In this document: positions 36,357 through 45,083 of the stretch, one piece after another
How the letters are laid out: every line of letters begins with the position of its first letter
Numbering within the stretch: the stretch's first letter is position 1
Program-made: the position numbers and the translations under genes
Source: Geobacter sp. SVR
GTDB taxonomy: Bacteria > Desulfobacterota > Desulfuromonadia > Geobacterales > Pseudopelobacteraceae
Direction: 5' to 3'
Length of the DNA stretch: 64,000 nucleotides
NCBI RefSeq assembly: GCF_016865365.1
Contig: NZ_AP024469.1
Location: forward strand, 4,556,501 to 4,620,500
The notes under the pieces: generated by a model
The model's database searches: none
Seen by the model: the letters and a program-made list of their open reading frames with translations, nothing else
Told to the model about the DNA's origin: nothing

Positions 36357-38630
36357 CTATTTGGCCACATGGCCTGCTGTGAAGCCCGAACCCACCTTAC
36401 GCTCAATCAAAGCGTTCATGACAATTGCTTCAAAGGTCCGTACCACACGTATGTCCCCGTCTGCCTGCGAAACGGCTCCCGGCAGATGGGCACGTAACGC
36501 TTTCCGACATTCGGGGTCATTGGCAAGAGCAGCCGCCTTATTCACATATCCTGCCACATCGGCGGCGATGGTCTCTGTAAAACCGATCCTGCGCAACAGC
36601 CCCGCCGCCAGCCGCTGGCGCATGAATCTTCCCTCGAGCGTCACGACCGGCAATCCCCGGTGCAGTGCCTGCCATGCGGTAGTATACCCGGAGAAGGCAG
36701 GGGTATCGAGGTAAATATCCATCATGTCGAGGAGGCCCCAAAACTGATCGCCAGGCAGCCAGTCGATAAACCGCACGTAATCCGCCGGATCAAACCCGCC
36801 CGCCTGGAAAGCGGCTTTGATTCGCCTCTCGACAACTGTCGTTGCCCAGGGGTACTTTGCATCCCTCACGAACCAAAACCGGCACGGACCAGCCGCACTG
36901 GCAATACGCGGATATATCTCGTCAAAGGCCGGGTCAAACTTCAGCGCCTGCTGACAGACCAGGAAGCGGGTAATGTTTCGATCCCCAGGCACATTGATTA
37001 TGGCAGGATAAGGCGCAACCGCCTCGACCCCCATGAGAATGGTGCATGCCCCCGTACCGGGAAGCCGTACCAGCTGTTCGCAATAATCGGCGTCAGCATC
37101 CTCCCGCTCTATCAGCTCACCCGAGACGTAAAGGTCGATGGTCGGCAGGCCGGTCGTGACGGGATGCCCCCAGCAGGCTACCTGCAGCGGCGCCAGGCGC
37201 AGCGTGGCCAGCTTGAGAGTGGCCGGATCCATGGCGATCTCCGGATAGAAGATGATATCAGGCATATCGGCTTGGACCTGCTCAAGCCAGTCCACATTCC
37301 CCTGCACCAGGCGATCCACCAGCGTCCGGGCGTAATCAGCCTCAACGCTTGGTCTGGCGCCGGTATGATAGAGAATCACTTCGAAACGACTGCGGTCCAG
37401 GTGGCGCAGCAAGCCGTGCAGGATAACATTCCACACCGAGTGCTGACTCACCTGCCCGGAAACGATCACCATCCGCACGCGGTCTCTCGCAGGTATCACA
37501 GTGGCAGGAACACAGTAACGACTCGCCTTCATCCATGCCGCGCGGGCGCGACAGATAATGGCGCCGTAGCGGGCAAGTGAAGCGGTATGACTTCCCAGGC
37601 GATAGGCGAGGTTGAAGGGTTGGGCAACTCCCACCACCGCCCCCAGGCCGGGCCAGCCGGCAAAGCCCGTCCCCTGCTCCAAAGTGTCGAGGGCGCGACC
37701 GAAGGAGAGCAAGACCTCGTCCCCCTGCCGGGTGGATTCCACCACTGCCGGGAGCAGCGTGGCCAGCTTCAGACGGCATTCGTGCAAGTCGGGTTTGAGG
37801 GACAATGCCTGAAGGTAGGCCCGCTCCGCCTCTCCAAGCAGCCCCAACTCCTTCAAGGCAGTACCAAGGCCGCTGTATGTCGGAGCGGATCCGGGGGCAA
37901 GTTCGATCGCCCGCCGGTATGCCGCCACAGCCTCCTCAAGCCGTCCCTGCTCCTTCAGCGCAATGCCCAGGTTGCATTGGGCAGATGCAAAGCCAGGATT
38001 AAGCATGATGGCCTGACGGCAGGCCTGTTCCGCCTCGTGCGATCGTCCCAGATCGTTGAGCGCCACGCCGAGATTGCTGTAGGCTGCCGCAAAATCGGGC
38101 TTGAGCGTGATGGCCCGCTGACAGGACAGTACTGACTCCTCAAGCCTGCCGAGGCTTTGGAGCGCATTCCCCAGGTTGCCATGGGCCTCGGCAAAGTCCG
38201 GCTTGATGGCCAGAGCGCGCCGATAGGCCTGTTCCGCTTCTGCGGCGCGCCCGAGGTCGTCGAGCATGATGCCGAGATTGTTGTATGCCTCGGCGTAATC
38301 CGGTTTGAGGGCAATGGCCCGTTGGTAGCACTGTTCCGCATCACCGAACCGCTGAAGCGCCCGCAGTGCCTCTCCCAGGTTGATGAAGGCTGCCGGGGAA
38401 GCGGCATTTTTCTGCACCGCCGTGCCGATCAACTCCACTGCCACGTCATGTTTTCCGACCTGATGTGCCAGGACCCCCAGCAGATGCAGTGCATCGAAGT
38501 TTTCAGGATCGATGTCCAGGATACGACGGTAGATCGCCTCGGCCTCCTGGAGCTGTCCGGACTGGTGGTGCTTAATGGCGACGGCCACTGCCTGGGTGGA
38601 GGAAATTCCCGATGCTATGGAAGGTTTCAT
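36357..38630 (-). CDS. TPR/OGT-like glycosyltransferase (divergent GT41)
   Basis: A 757-aa protein. Residues 1-300 carry about eight near-perfect TPRs (PDYAEAYNNLGIMLDDLGRA, PDFAEAHGNLGNALQSLGRL). The C-terminal half has a GT41-like catalytic region with changed motifs: VIVSGQVSQHSVWNVILHGL, ACWGHPVTTGLPTIDLYVSG, and LDTPAFSGYTTAWQALHRG where the flagellin-adjacent copies have the PYNGTTTTCE loop. The changes suggest a different donor. Its ATG directly follows the stop of the upstream gene, so they are coupled. It is the third OGT-type enzyme of the island. Confidence 0.85.
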   Translation of the reverse strand: MKPSIASGISSTQAVAVAIKHHQSGQLQEAEAIYRRILDIDPENFDALHLLGVLAHQVGKHDVAVELIGTAVQKNAASPAAFINLGEALRALQRFGDAEQCYQRAIALKPDYAEAYNNLGIMLDDLGRAAEAEQAYRRALAIKPDFAEAHGNLGNALQSLGRLEESVLSCQRAITLKPDFAAAYSNLGVALNDLGRSHEAEQACRQAIMLNPGFASAQCNLGIALKEQGRLEEAVAAYRRAIELAPGSAPTYSGLGTALKELGLLGEAERAYLQALSLKPDLHECRLKLATLLPAVVESTRQGDEVLLSFGRALDTLEQGTGFAGWPGLGAVVGVAQPFNLAYRLGSHTASLARYGAIICRARAAWMKASRYCVPATVIPARDRVRMVIVSGQVSQHSVWNVILHGLLRHLDRSRFEVILYHTGARPSVEADYARTLVDRLVQGNVDWLEQVQADMPDIIFYPEIAMDPATLKLATLRLAPLQVACWGHPVTTGLPTIDLYVSGELIEREDADADYCEQLVRLPGTGACTILMGVEAVAPYPAIINVPGDRNITRFLVCQQALKFDPAFDEIYPRIASAAGPCRFWFVRDAKYPWATTVVERRIKAAFQAGGFDPADYVRFIDWLPGDQFWGLLDMMDIYLDTPAFSGYTTAWQALHRGLPVVTLEGRFMRQRLAAGLLRRIGFTETIAADVAGYVNKAAALANDPECRKALRAHLPGAVSQADGDIRVVRTFEAIVMNALIERKVGSGFTAGHVAK

Positions 38631-40499
38631 TCAGAGGGCCTTTTTTATTGCCGGACTTCGGGACGGCTGCAGCAACAGATATCGACAGACGACTCCTAAA
38701 AAGTACCTCGCGCGGGCAGTTGTCGTGTGATATTTCAAATAGTGGTCATAGCCATTCGATGCAATCTGCGCCGCCTCGTCCGGCCGCCTTGCGTAGTAAT
38801 CCAGCTTGGCTTCCATCTCGGCAAGATCTTCGAAGAAGACAGCCGATACGTTATCTGTAAAATTGTTGGGAATATGGATAGGAGGTCGCTCTGCCAGCAG
38901 CATGACGCCATTGGCGGGTAACTCCCAATAGCGGACCGTGTCGAAGCCCACGCCGAAAAAGCTGAGTCCGATCAGACTGCAGCGAAGTTTTTGTTGATAC
39001 TCGGCCTGGCTAAAACGAACGCTCAGCGAATGACCGGTGATTTTTTCCAAACTGCGTACATAGAGCGGCCTTAAACCGAACTCGTTTCGGCCCGCCCAGA
39101 AGGGCACGCGGCTTTTATGCTCTCTATGACGCGTGGCGGTGCAGCTGAAGGTTTCCGGGTAACCGAACGGCAACGGATGGGTGTGTTCATCGTACTCGAC
39201 ACCTTCCAGCATTTCACGTTTGAAGACAAGCTCTGCCCTTGGCCGGTCGATATATTTCAATATCTTGCCCATCGGAGTGTAACAATCGTCCCAGGGATCG
39301 TACACCACTACCGGCAGTTGTGGTACGGCGTTTACCAGGCGCCGTACATCCTCCCGGTGTGCCATGCCTATTACGTCGGCATACACGATAACATCAAAAC
39401 GACCCGCCCGTAACTGGGTCACCAGATCATCGGCAGTCGCAGGTGCACCAGGATAATTGAACACGCAGGGATAGTTATTGGCAGACTCGACATCGCAGCC
39501 GTGCAAGGTGGGCTTCCAGGGATACTCGACGACATTGTCCTTTCCCAGGAGCGTGCACAGTCCATGGTAGAGGGTATCCTGGCCGTAATCGCTACCGCCG
39601 TGGGTGATGAACAAAATCCGTAGGAGTGGCCATCCATCCTGCCATTCGACACTTTCCTGCCCAGTAGTGCCTGATATGTCCGCTTTATCATCCTTGTGCT
39701 GGAGTATCTGCAACATATGCCGGGTTGAGGCGTCCGGGCATATATGTTCAATGGATCGCAAAGTACGCAGTGCCATGTCATTCCGGCCGATATGCGACCA
39801 GAATCGGCTATGGATGCGATAGCTTTCCGCTACATCAGGGCAGATTGACGTGACCTGGGCAAATTCGCGTCGTTCTTTACTGAAATATGAATGAGCAGGC
39901 ACGCGCCCGTGCAGTATTTGCTGCCATTTCAAATAGTGCCGCTGCTTTTCCACAGCCAATCTGGCCACAGCGGCTTCGGTAGCAACCAGTTGTTCGGGAA
40001 TTTCGTTCAAAATCGAGATTGAGCAATCAGGTCTGCCGAGATCGGCGAGCGCTTGAGCATGACGAACAGGATTGTACATCTGCCGGACGATAACGATTCC
40101 CCATGCTGACGACGCTTCGCTGGCGGAATGTACTATCCCGGAATGATATCGAATATAACCGCACCCTGACAGAAAGAGATCCCATTGCTCATCCGCCCAG
40201 GGTGATTGTTCAGTGCCTTGGAAGATAAGGGCGATTCGAGCGTTGGCATCCAATACCAGTTGAAGATGCTCGAGCGAGGTTTTAAGCCGCGAAAATTCCC
40301 ATATGGTTGGCGCAAATACCGCTCCATCGAATCTTTCCTCAGCGTTCCCCGGGGGTGACAGTACTTCGGCATCCTGCGAACACCATGTTTGTACGCCCCC
40401 CTCATGGCACGCAGCATGGATTGATGGCGGTATTACGCCAAACAGCGCCAGCCGCTGGACAAAGAGGGGTACGATCCGCCGTGTTTCAAGGAATGTCAT
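38631..40499 (-). CDS. CgeB-like GT4 glycosyltransferase with extended N-terminus
   Basis: A 622-aa protein. The C-terminal half (about 290-622) is a CgeB/GT1-type transferase: LRILFITHGGSDYGQDTLYH, VVVYDPWDDCYTPMGK, and FFGVGFDTVRYWELPANGVM followed by ALLAERPP-like residues. The N-terminal 130 residues resemble the second half of a methyltransferase (EFSRLKTSLEHLQLVLDANA) but lack a SAM-binding glycine motif, so that part is probably not catalytic. A helical region links the two. GAGGTG precedes the ATG. Its stop touches the next gene's start. Acceptor unknown. Confidence 0.72.
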   Translation of the reverse strand: MTFLETRRIVPLFVQRLALFGVIPPSIHAACHEGGVQTWCSQDAEVLSPPGNAEERFDGAVFAPTIWEFSRLKTSLEHLQLVLDANARIALIFQGTEQSPWADEQWDLFLSGCGYIRYHSGIVHSASEASSAWGIVIVRQMYNPVRHAQALADLGRPDCSISILNEIPEQLVATEAAVARLAVEKQRHYLKWQQILHGRVPAHSYFSKERREFAQVTSICPDVAESYRIHSRFWSHIGRNDMALRTLRSIEHICPDASTRHMLQILQHKDDKADISGTTGQESVEWQDGWPLLRILFITHGGSDYGQDTLYHGLCTLLGKDNVVEYPWKPTLHGCDVESANNYPCVFNYPGAPATADDLVTQLRAGRFDVIVYADVIGMAHREDVRRLVNAVPQLPVVVYDPWDDCYTPMGKILKYIDRPRAELVFKREMLEGVEYDEHTHPLPFGYPETFSCTATRHREHKSRVPFWAGRNEFGLRPLYVRSLEKITGHSLSVRFSQAEYQQKLRCSLIGLSFFGVGFDTVRYWELPANGVMLLAERPPIHIPNNFTDNVSAVFFEDLAEMEAKLDYYARRPDEAAQIASNGYDHYLKYHTTTARARYFLGVVCRYLLLQPSRSPAIKKAL

Positions 40500-40578
40500 T
40501 GCCGGTACACCTCGGTAATGGGGACGACTATATGCCTTTGGATTGGTGGTTATTGATGGCTTTCATCGAAGGACATGT

Positions 40579-42621
40579 TCAGGACCGCATCTCTTCCAAC
40601 TCAACCACAAGCCCGTTCACTAACCCTTCTACATCGAACGAACCATCCAGCCGCACTGTCTGCTTGAGATATGGAAGCGCCTCCACTGCCCGCCCGAGAT
40701 GCCCCAGGACAAAACCTGCCATTCCCTGGAGATCTGCCCGGTAAGGGGCGGCCGCGGCAAGGTTCAGGATGGCCTGTTCAGCCTCTGTCCCCCGCCCCGA
40801 TTGCAGCAGCTTCAGGATCAGTTGCCGGCCGTAGTGCCCGATGCCGCTCTCCAGCAGCAGATCGGTTCCCTCTCCCCGGCCTATTTCACGCCACTTTGCC
40901 AGAAACAGGAGCCTGTTTCGCCCCAGAATCTCCTGGGGAGTCTCGCTGCGTCCCATGCAGGCGATTTCGCGCCTGGCGGCGATCGAACCGCTCCAGTGAT
41001 GCGTGTAGGCACTGGTCGGGACAACGTAGCTCTTGAGGCCCGCGCGTCTGATCTGCAATCCCAGGTCCCATTCTTCGAAATAACAAGGAGTATAGGCATC
41101 TTCGAAACGAAGGCCGGCCGGACCAAAATGTTCGCGCTTGACGGCAAACAGGAACCCGGAGACCGCATCCACCTCCACCGGTGCATCGAATTCACCCTGC
41201 CCGAAGTAGAGGTAGTCCCTGGTCAGACGAAGGTTGACGAACGATCCCTGAGGACCGACACAGGCCGCCCGCTCCAGGGTGCGCAGTCCCTGCTCCATCA
41301 CCTCGACCGCTTCACGCTCCACATGCAGATCGGCATTGAGGATGAAGACAAAGGGGGTCGCCGCCATCTCGATCCCTACGTTCCAGGCCCTGGCCACGCC
41401 GATATTTTCGGTCATGACTGCAGCGCGTGTAATGCGGGGATGCCCCTTAAGCTCGGCTGCGACCGCTTCATCGTTGAAAACCACCAGCACGTCGCCGGGT
41501 ATGTTTTCCAGATCCTTTAAGAGGGTAGTTATATTGAACTCACTGGCCGGCGAGTAGTCCAGTACCGGGATGACGAAACTCCGACTCTGGCCGCTGAAAT
41601 CGATCCGGGGAGTGACAGCGGTGCCGAAAAGCGTACCCAGACCGCCAGTGGAACGTTCACGCAACTCGCCGGCGGAGCAGGTCGTCGGTTTGCTCCCTTG
41701 GGCCACGGCCACGAGATCGGCAACGCGATGATCATAGGTGTGGGCCTTCAGCACCACCTCTCTCCCCCGTGCGGCAACCAGCTCCCTCAATTCAGGATTG
41801 TTCAGATAGAACCGGACCACATCCTCCACCTCGGCATCACAACGGTAGAGGGCAAGTTCCTCTCCATCCCGGAACAGTTCCTCAAGACCGCTTTGCCGTG
41901 CCCTGTCGGTAAGCAGCAGGGTACCGGTCGCCATGACCTCGAAAACCCGCATGTTGAGATCATGGTTGACGGCGTTGTTGAAGACGATCCGGGAGGCGGA
42001 AAAAACACGGGCCATTTCATCCCAGAAGCATCGTTCGTAGTGGAGTTGTACCTTTTCTTCAAGGCTCTGCAGCAACTGCTGCCGGCGCGGATTAAGAACA
42101 AGACTCCCGACAAAGCCGACATCATGACATTTGGGCAGATCGAGTTTTGCATGAATTCCGGGATCGCACGCCAGGGGCAGCCAATGGACATTGGGGTGTA
42201 CCTGCCTGAAGCGGGGGAGGTACTCGCGTTGGGCGATGAAAACGCAGTCGAAGCGTTGCGCCCATTCCAGGTGCCATGAGATGTTGTCCAGGTGGGAGTC
42301 GATCAGGTAACAGGCCCGGGGGCAGGGAAGCGCCTCCAGATTTGTAGGGTAATGCCCTCCCACCGATTCTATCCAGAGGTAGAGGTCAGGTTGCTCCCCT
42401 GCCGGAATTGAAGCCAGAACAGCCCCCATGTCCGGGGTGAAGTCCGTGGGGATATCGTGGTCGGTCAGCGCCAGCTTCATATTCTGGAGTTGCCAACGAT
42501 CGATCAGCTCATGGGGAAAGCGCGGGCCGATGGTGGTGACCCGGTATTGTCGCCGCAGCGCCCGCTCAAAATAAACGGCAGTGGTGATCGGATAGTTGAC
42601 GTAGGAAAGCCAGATATTCAT
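40579..42621 (-). CDS. Bifunctional CgeB-like/GT2 glycosyltransferase with TPR tail
   Basis: A 680-aa fusion. Residues 1-310 are a CgeB-like GT-B domain (MNIWLSYVNYPITTAVYF, HDLNMRVFEVMATGTLLLTD). Residues about 350-570 are a GT2 domain (SFVIPVLDYSPASEFNITTL, FVFILNADLHVEREAVEVME). The last 100 residues are TPR-like (ILKLLQSGRGTEAEQAILNL). Two complete transferase domains in one chain suggest it adds two successive sugars. A GAGGT site lies five bases before the ATG. It is part of the minus-strand block. Confidence 0.82.
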   Translation of the reverse strand: MNIWLSYVNYPITTAVYFERALRRQYRVTTIGPRFPHELIDRWQLQNMKLALTDHDIPTDFTPDMGAVLASIPAGEQPDLYLWIESVGGHYPTNLEALPCPRACYLIDSHLDNISWHLEWAQRFDCVFIAQREYLPRFRQVHPNVHWLPLACDPGIHAKLDLPKCHDVGFVGSLVLNPRRQQLLQSLEEKVQLHYERCFWDEMARVFSASRIVFNNAVNHDLNMRVFEVMATGTLLLTDRARQSGLEELFRDGEELALYRCDAEVEDVVRFYLNNPELRELVAARGREVVLKAHTYDHRVADLVAVAQGSKPTTCSAGELRERSTGGLGTLFGTAVTPRIDFSGQSRSFVIPVLDYSPASEFNITTLLKDLENIPGDVLVVFNDEAVAAELKGHPRITRAAVMTENIGVARAWNVGIEMAATPFVFILNADLHVEREAVEVMEQGLRTLERAACVGPQGSFVNLRLTRDYLYFGQGEFDAPVEVDAVSGFLFAVKREHFGPAGLRFEDAYTPCYFEEWDLGLQIRRAGLKSYVVPTSAYTHHWSGSIAARREIACMGRSETPQEILGRNRLLFLAKWREIGRGEGTDLLLESGIGHYGRQLILKLLQSGRGTEAEQAILNLAAAAPYRADLQGMAGFVLGHLGRAVEALPYLKQTVRLDGSFDVEGLVNGLVVELEEMRS

Positions 42622-42737
42622 GAAATACCTCGGAAAGCCTATTTTCTAAATTTTCATTGCCAGAGAAAACATCCAATTCACGGGATGGATCTCATGTCAC
42701 CATGCATCTCACCCGGAATTCGCAGACGTTTCGGTTT

Positions 42738-43373
42738 TCATTGCCGCTCCGCTTCCGGATTAAGACAGAAAAAACCCCAATATTCGTCAGCCATGCCATC
42801 GGCGACCTTCAGGAAGTAGCTCATCCTCTCCCTGACACTGAAGCCACTGCGTTCCAGTAACGCCAGCCACATTTCCTGACCAAGCACACTGTAGTGGTTC
42901 CGGTTGTGCTCGTGCTTGACGGCGGTGACTCCCGGAACCTCAAGGTACAAAAAGCCACCGGGCCGCAGAACGCGCCGGAACTCCACGAGTGTGTAATAAG
43001 GCATGATACTGTGCTCCACCACGTGCCGTGCCCATACCACATCAAAGGAGCCGTCCCCGAACTCCAGGAAAGATTGGTCCATCTTACGGACATCGAACCC
43101 CTGTGCACGGCAAGCCGCCAGATCGGTATCATTGAGGGTCACGCCCGTTGCAATGCATCCCCGCTGCCGAAAGGGGATCAACGCAACCCCCTGACCACAG
43201 CCCACGTCTAGAACTCGGGCGCGGGGAGGAATGGCGCAGGTGGCAAAAAGATGCTCCATTGCCTGTTTGCTGACGTTCTCGTGTAAAGGAGATGGCGCTT
43301 CGGCGTACGTCTCTCCTTCGAGGCTATCCAGGAAATTCAGAAAACGGCTCAGTGAACGGAGTGAAAAGTCCAT
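42738..43373 (-). CDS. Class I SAM-dependent methyltransferase
   Basis: A 211-aa methyltransferase: RVLDVGCGQGVALIPFRQRG (motif I), GVTLNDTDLAACRAQG (ribose-binding strand), and FDVVWARHVVEHSIMPYYTL with LRPGGFLYLEVPG (motifs II and III). The ATG at 43373 is preferred over 43391 because GGGAGA sits five bases before it. Small Methyltransf_11 enzymes of this kind methylate sugars or lipids; here a sugar hydroxyl is likely. It lies between a double glycosyltransferase and another methyltransferase. Confidence 0.84.
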   Translation of the reverse strand: MDFSLRSLSRFLNFLDSLEGETYAEAPSPLHENVSKQAMEHLFATCAIPPRARVLDVGCGQGVALIPFRQRGCIATGVTLNDTDLAACRAQGFDVRKMDQSFLEFGDGSFDVVWARHVVEHSIMPYYTLVEFRRVLRPGGFLYLEVPGVTAVKHEHNRNHYSVLGQEMWLALLERSGFSVRERMSYFLKVADGMADEYWGFFCLNPEAERQ

Positions 43374-43396
43374 GGGGTCTCCCGACGCCAAATGGG

Positions 43397-44227
43397 CTAG
43401 TGGTGCTCGGTTTTATACAACTCCAATTTCAAATTGGAAATTATATTCGGCAGCTCATCGTTTTTGTATGCGGTATTGGCTTTCAGTGCGACCTGTAAAG
43501 CCCCGGATATGTCACCGGAGTCATGGAGACTGTAAATTTCAGCTATCATATGTTCATACTGTGGCTCGTCAATTACCGCAAACCACAGAGTGGTTTCCTT
43601 TATGCAACCTTTAATGGGTATGGTTTCTGCGGATACAATAACTTTATTCACCGCTTCTCGGACACCATGTCCCATGTTGTGGTAATCGTGTCCACACAGG
43701 AATCCGCCCGGCTTCAAAGCAGAGAAGGCAATTCTGATATCTTTTGCCACCGATTCATAATCATGGGCTCCGTCTATAAAAATAAAATCGAACATTTGCC
43801 CTTTGAGCATCTGTTCAAAATCTTTGGATTCCCCCCGTAACATGCGAAGCTGCTTATCAATAAACAGGGTATTGGCGATAAAGTTTCTCATTATCTTCAT
43901 ATCGTCAGCAATACGCTCTCGCCCGAAATCCTGAAAATCCTTCTGCTGGAGATAATCTGCCCATTTATCAATGCAGAATATATTCGTATTTTTGCCCAGA
44001 ATGGCATGTCCCAAGGCAACCGTGGAAGCGCCCTGGAATGACCCTATCTCCAGCAGTTGCGCAGGCTCCGAGAGTCTTCTGCAAAGCCTGAACAGCGCAA
44101 GCGCTTCTTTCGGTTGAATCAGACTGTCAATGCGGGCCAGCCGGTCAAGCATCTGCCGTTCTTCAGGATTGGCAGGAGCTGATGTTATGGCGATGATGTC
44201 ATCCAATTCCAGATCTATTGTTCTCAT
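43397..44227 (-). CDS. Methyltransf_24-type SAM methyltransferase
   Basis: A 276-aa protein. LLEIGSFQGASTVALGHAI is motif I and FDFIFIDGAHDYESVAKDI with LKPGGFLCGHDYHN are the features of the Methyltransf_24 group, which includes metal-dependent sugar O-methyltransferases. HDYHN and the nearby DGAHDY could supply metal ligands. A helical extension follows (SLHDSGDISGALQVALKANT), which looks like one TPR-type hairpin. AAGGAG precedes the ATG, and the start overlaps the upstream gene's stop by four bases. Confidence 0.82.
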   Translation of the reverse strand: MRTIDLELDDIIAITSAPANPEERQMLDRLARIDSLIQPKEALALFRLCRRLSEPAQLLEIGSFQGASTVALGHAILGKNTNIFCIDKWADYLQQKDFQDFGRERIADDMKIMRNFIANTLFIDKQLRMLRGESKDFEQMLKGQMFDFIFIDGAHDYESVAKDIRIAFSALKPGGFLCGHDYHNMGHGVREAVNKVIVSAETIPIKGCIKETTLWFAVIDEPQYEHMIAEIYSLHDSGDISGALQVALKANTAYKNDELPNIISNLKLELYKTEHH

Positions 44228-45060
44228 AATCCACTCCTTGTCGCCGCTGCTTCATGCTCCAGGACCTTCAACAGTTCGGCAAGTCTCGATAGCCCATCAC
44301 TTCCCACCTCTGTCTTGATCCGGTACATGGCGGCATCGAACTCCAAATAAGCCAGGATCGATTCCAGCAGTGCCTGATTATGGTCCCGGTGCCTCAGGTA
44401 CAGTTCGTAGCCCGGTGGTATCTGCTTCAGGACCATCCCTTCATCCATGAGCACATAGCTGAAGAGCCGCTCGCAGACTTCTCCGGCCTTATAGTCATTC
44501 GTATGAGTATGCGGTACGCCATCGCGCTGCAGAAGTCTCCTGATCGCCCTTCCCCGGTATATCCCTGCCATTCCCTGCAGGAAATGGGGAAACATCTCTG
44601 CAGAATACCTGCTGTCATTCATGATGACCCTGCAGAACTGCTCGAACGACGACTCGAACGATCCCGAGCCATAGGGACAGGTGGTTATCAGGTTGCCATA
44701 GGCATCGACGGAATCGTCCTCATCCAGCAGCCGGATCAGGTAATCGAGCCAGTGTGGTACATGAAACCAGTGATCGTCATGCAGGACAAGGTAATACTCG
44801 TACTGCGGGAGCGTTTTCAAGGCAAAATCCAAAGCTGCCGGGTCTCGCCCCACATTCGGACGCTGGAGCAGATATTCGGGGTCCAGCAGGGCCGCTTGCG
44901 AAAGAGATATACTGACATTGCCATTGAAAACGATGCACAGATCCACTCTGTCCCGGCTGGCACGGAAATGTCCGTTGAAACAGTACCGAGCCAGGTTGTG
45001 CCAAGTGCGTTCCGAGGTAATGACAACCACGACGACGTTATTGTGTGTTTTTCGATCCAT
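44224..45060 (-). CDS. GT2-like glycosyltransferase
   Basis: A 278-aa protein with a compact GT-A-like core: NVVVVVITSERTWHNLARY, LCIVFNGNVS, QRPNVGRDPAALDFAL and YLVLHDDHWFHVPHW, where HDDH stands at the usual DxD site near residue 100. NVGRDPAALDF recalls rhamnan-synthesis-type transferases, but I cannot assign it to one. The start has only a weak AGGG site. It is 23 bases downstream of the giant GT9 gene and overlaps the next methyltransferase. Function beyond a likely glycosyltransferase is unknown. Confidence 0.68.
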   Translation of the reverse strand: MDRKTHNNVVVVVITSERTWHNLARYCFNGHFRASRDRVDLCIVFNGNVSISLSQAALLDPEYLLQRPNVGRDPAALDFALKTLPQYEYYLVLHDDHWFHVPHWLDYLIRLLDEDDSVDAYGNLITTCPYGSGSFESSFEQFCRVIMNDSRYSAEMFPHFLQGMAGIYRGRAIRRLLQRDGVPHTHTNDYKAGEVCERLFSYVLMDEGMVLKQIPPGYELYLRHRDHNQALLESILAYLEFDAAMYRIKTEVGSDGLSRLAELLKVLEHEAAATRSGL

Positions 45061-45083
45061 TGATACCCTGAATTCGTGAAATG

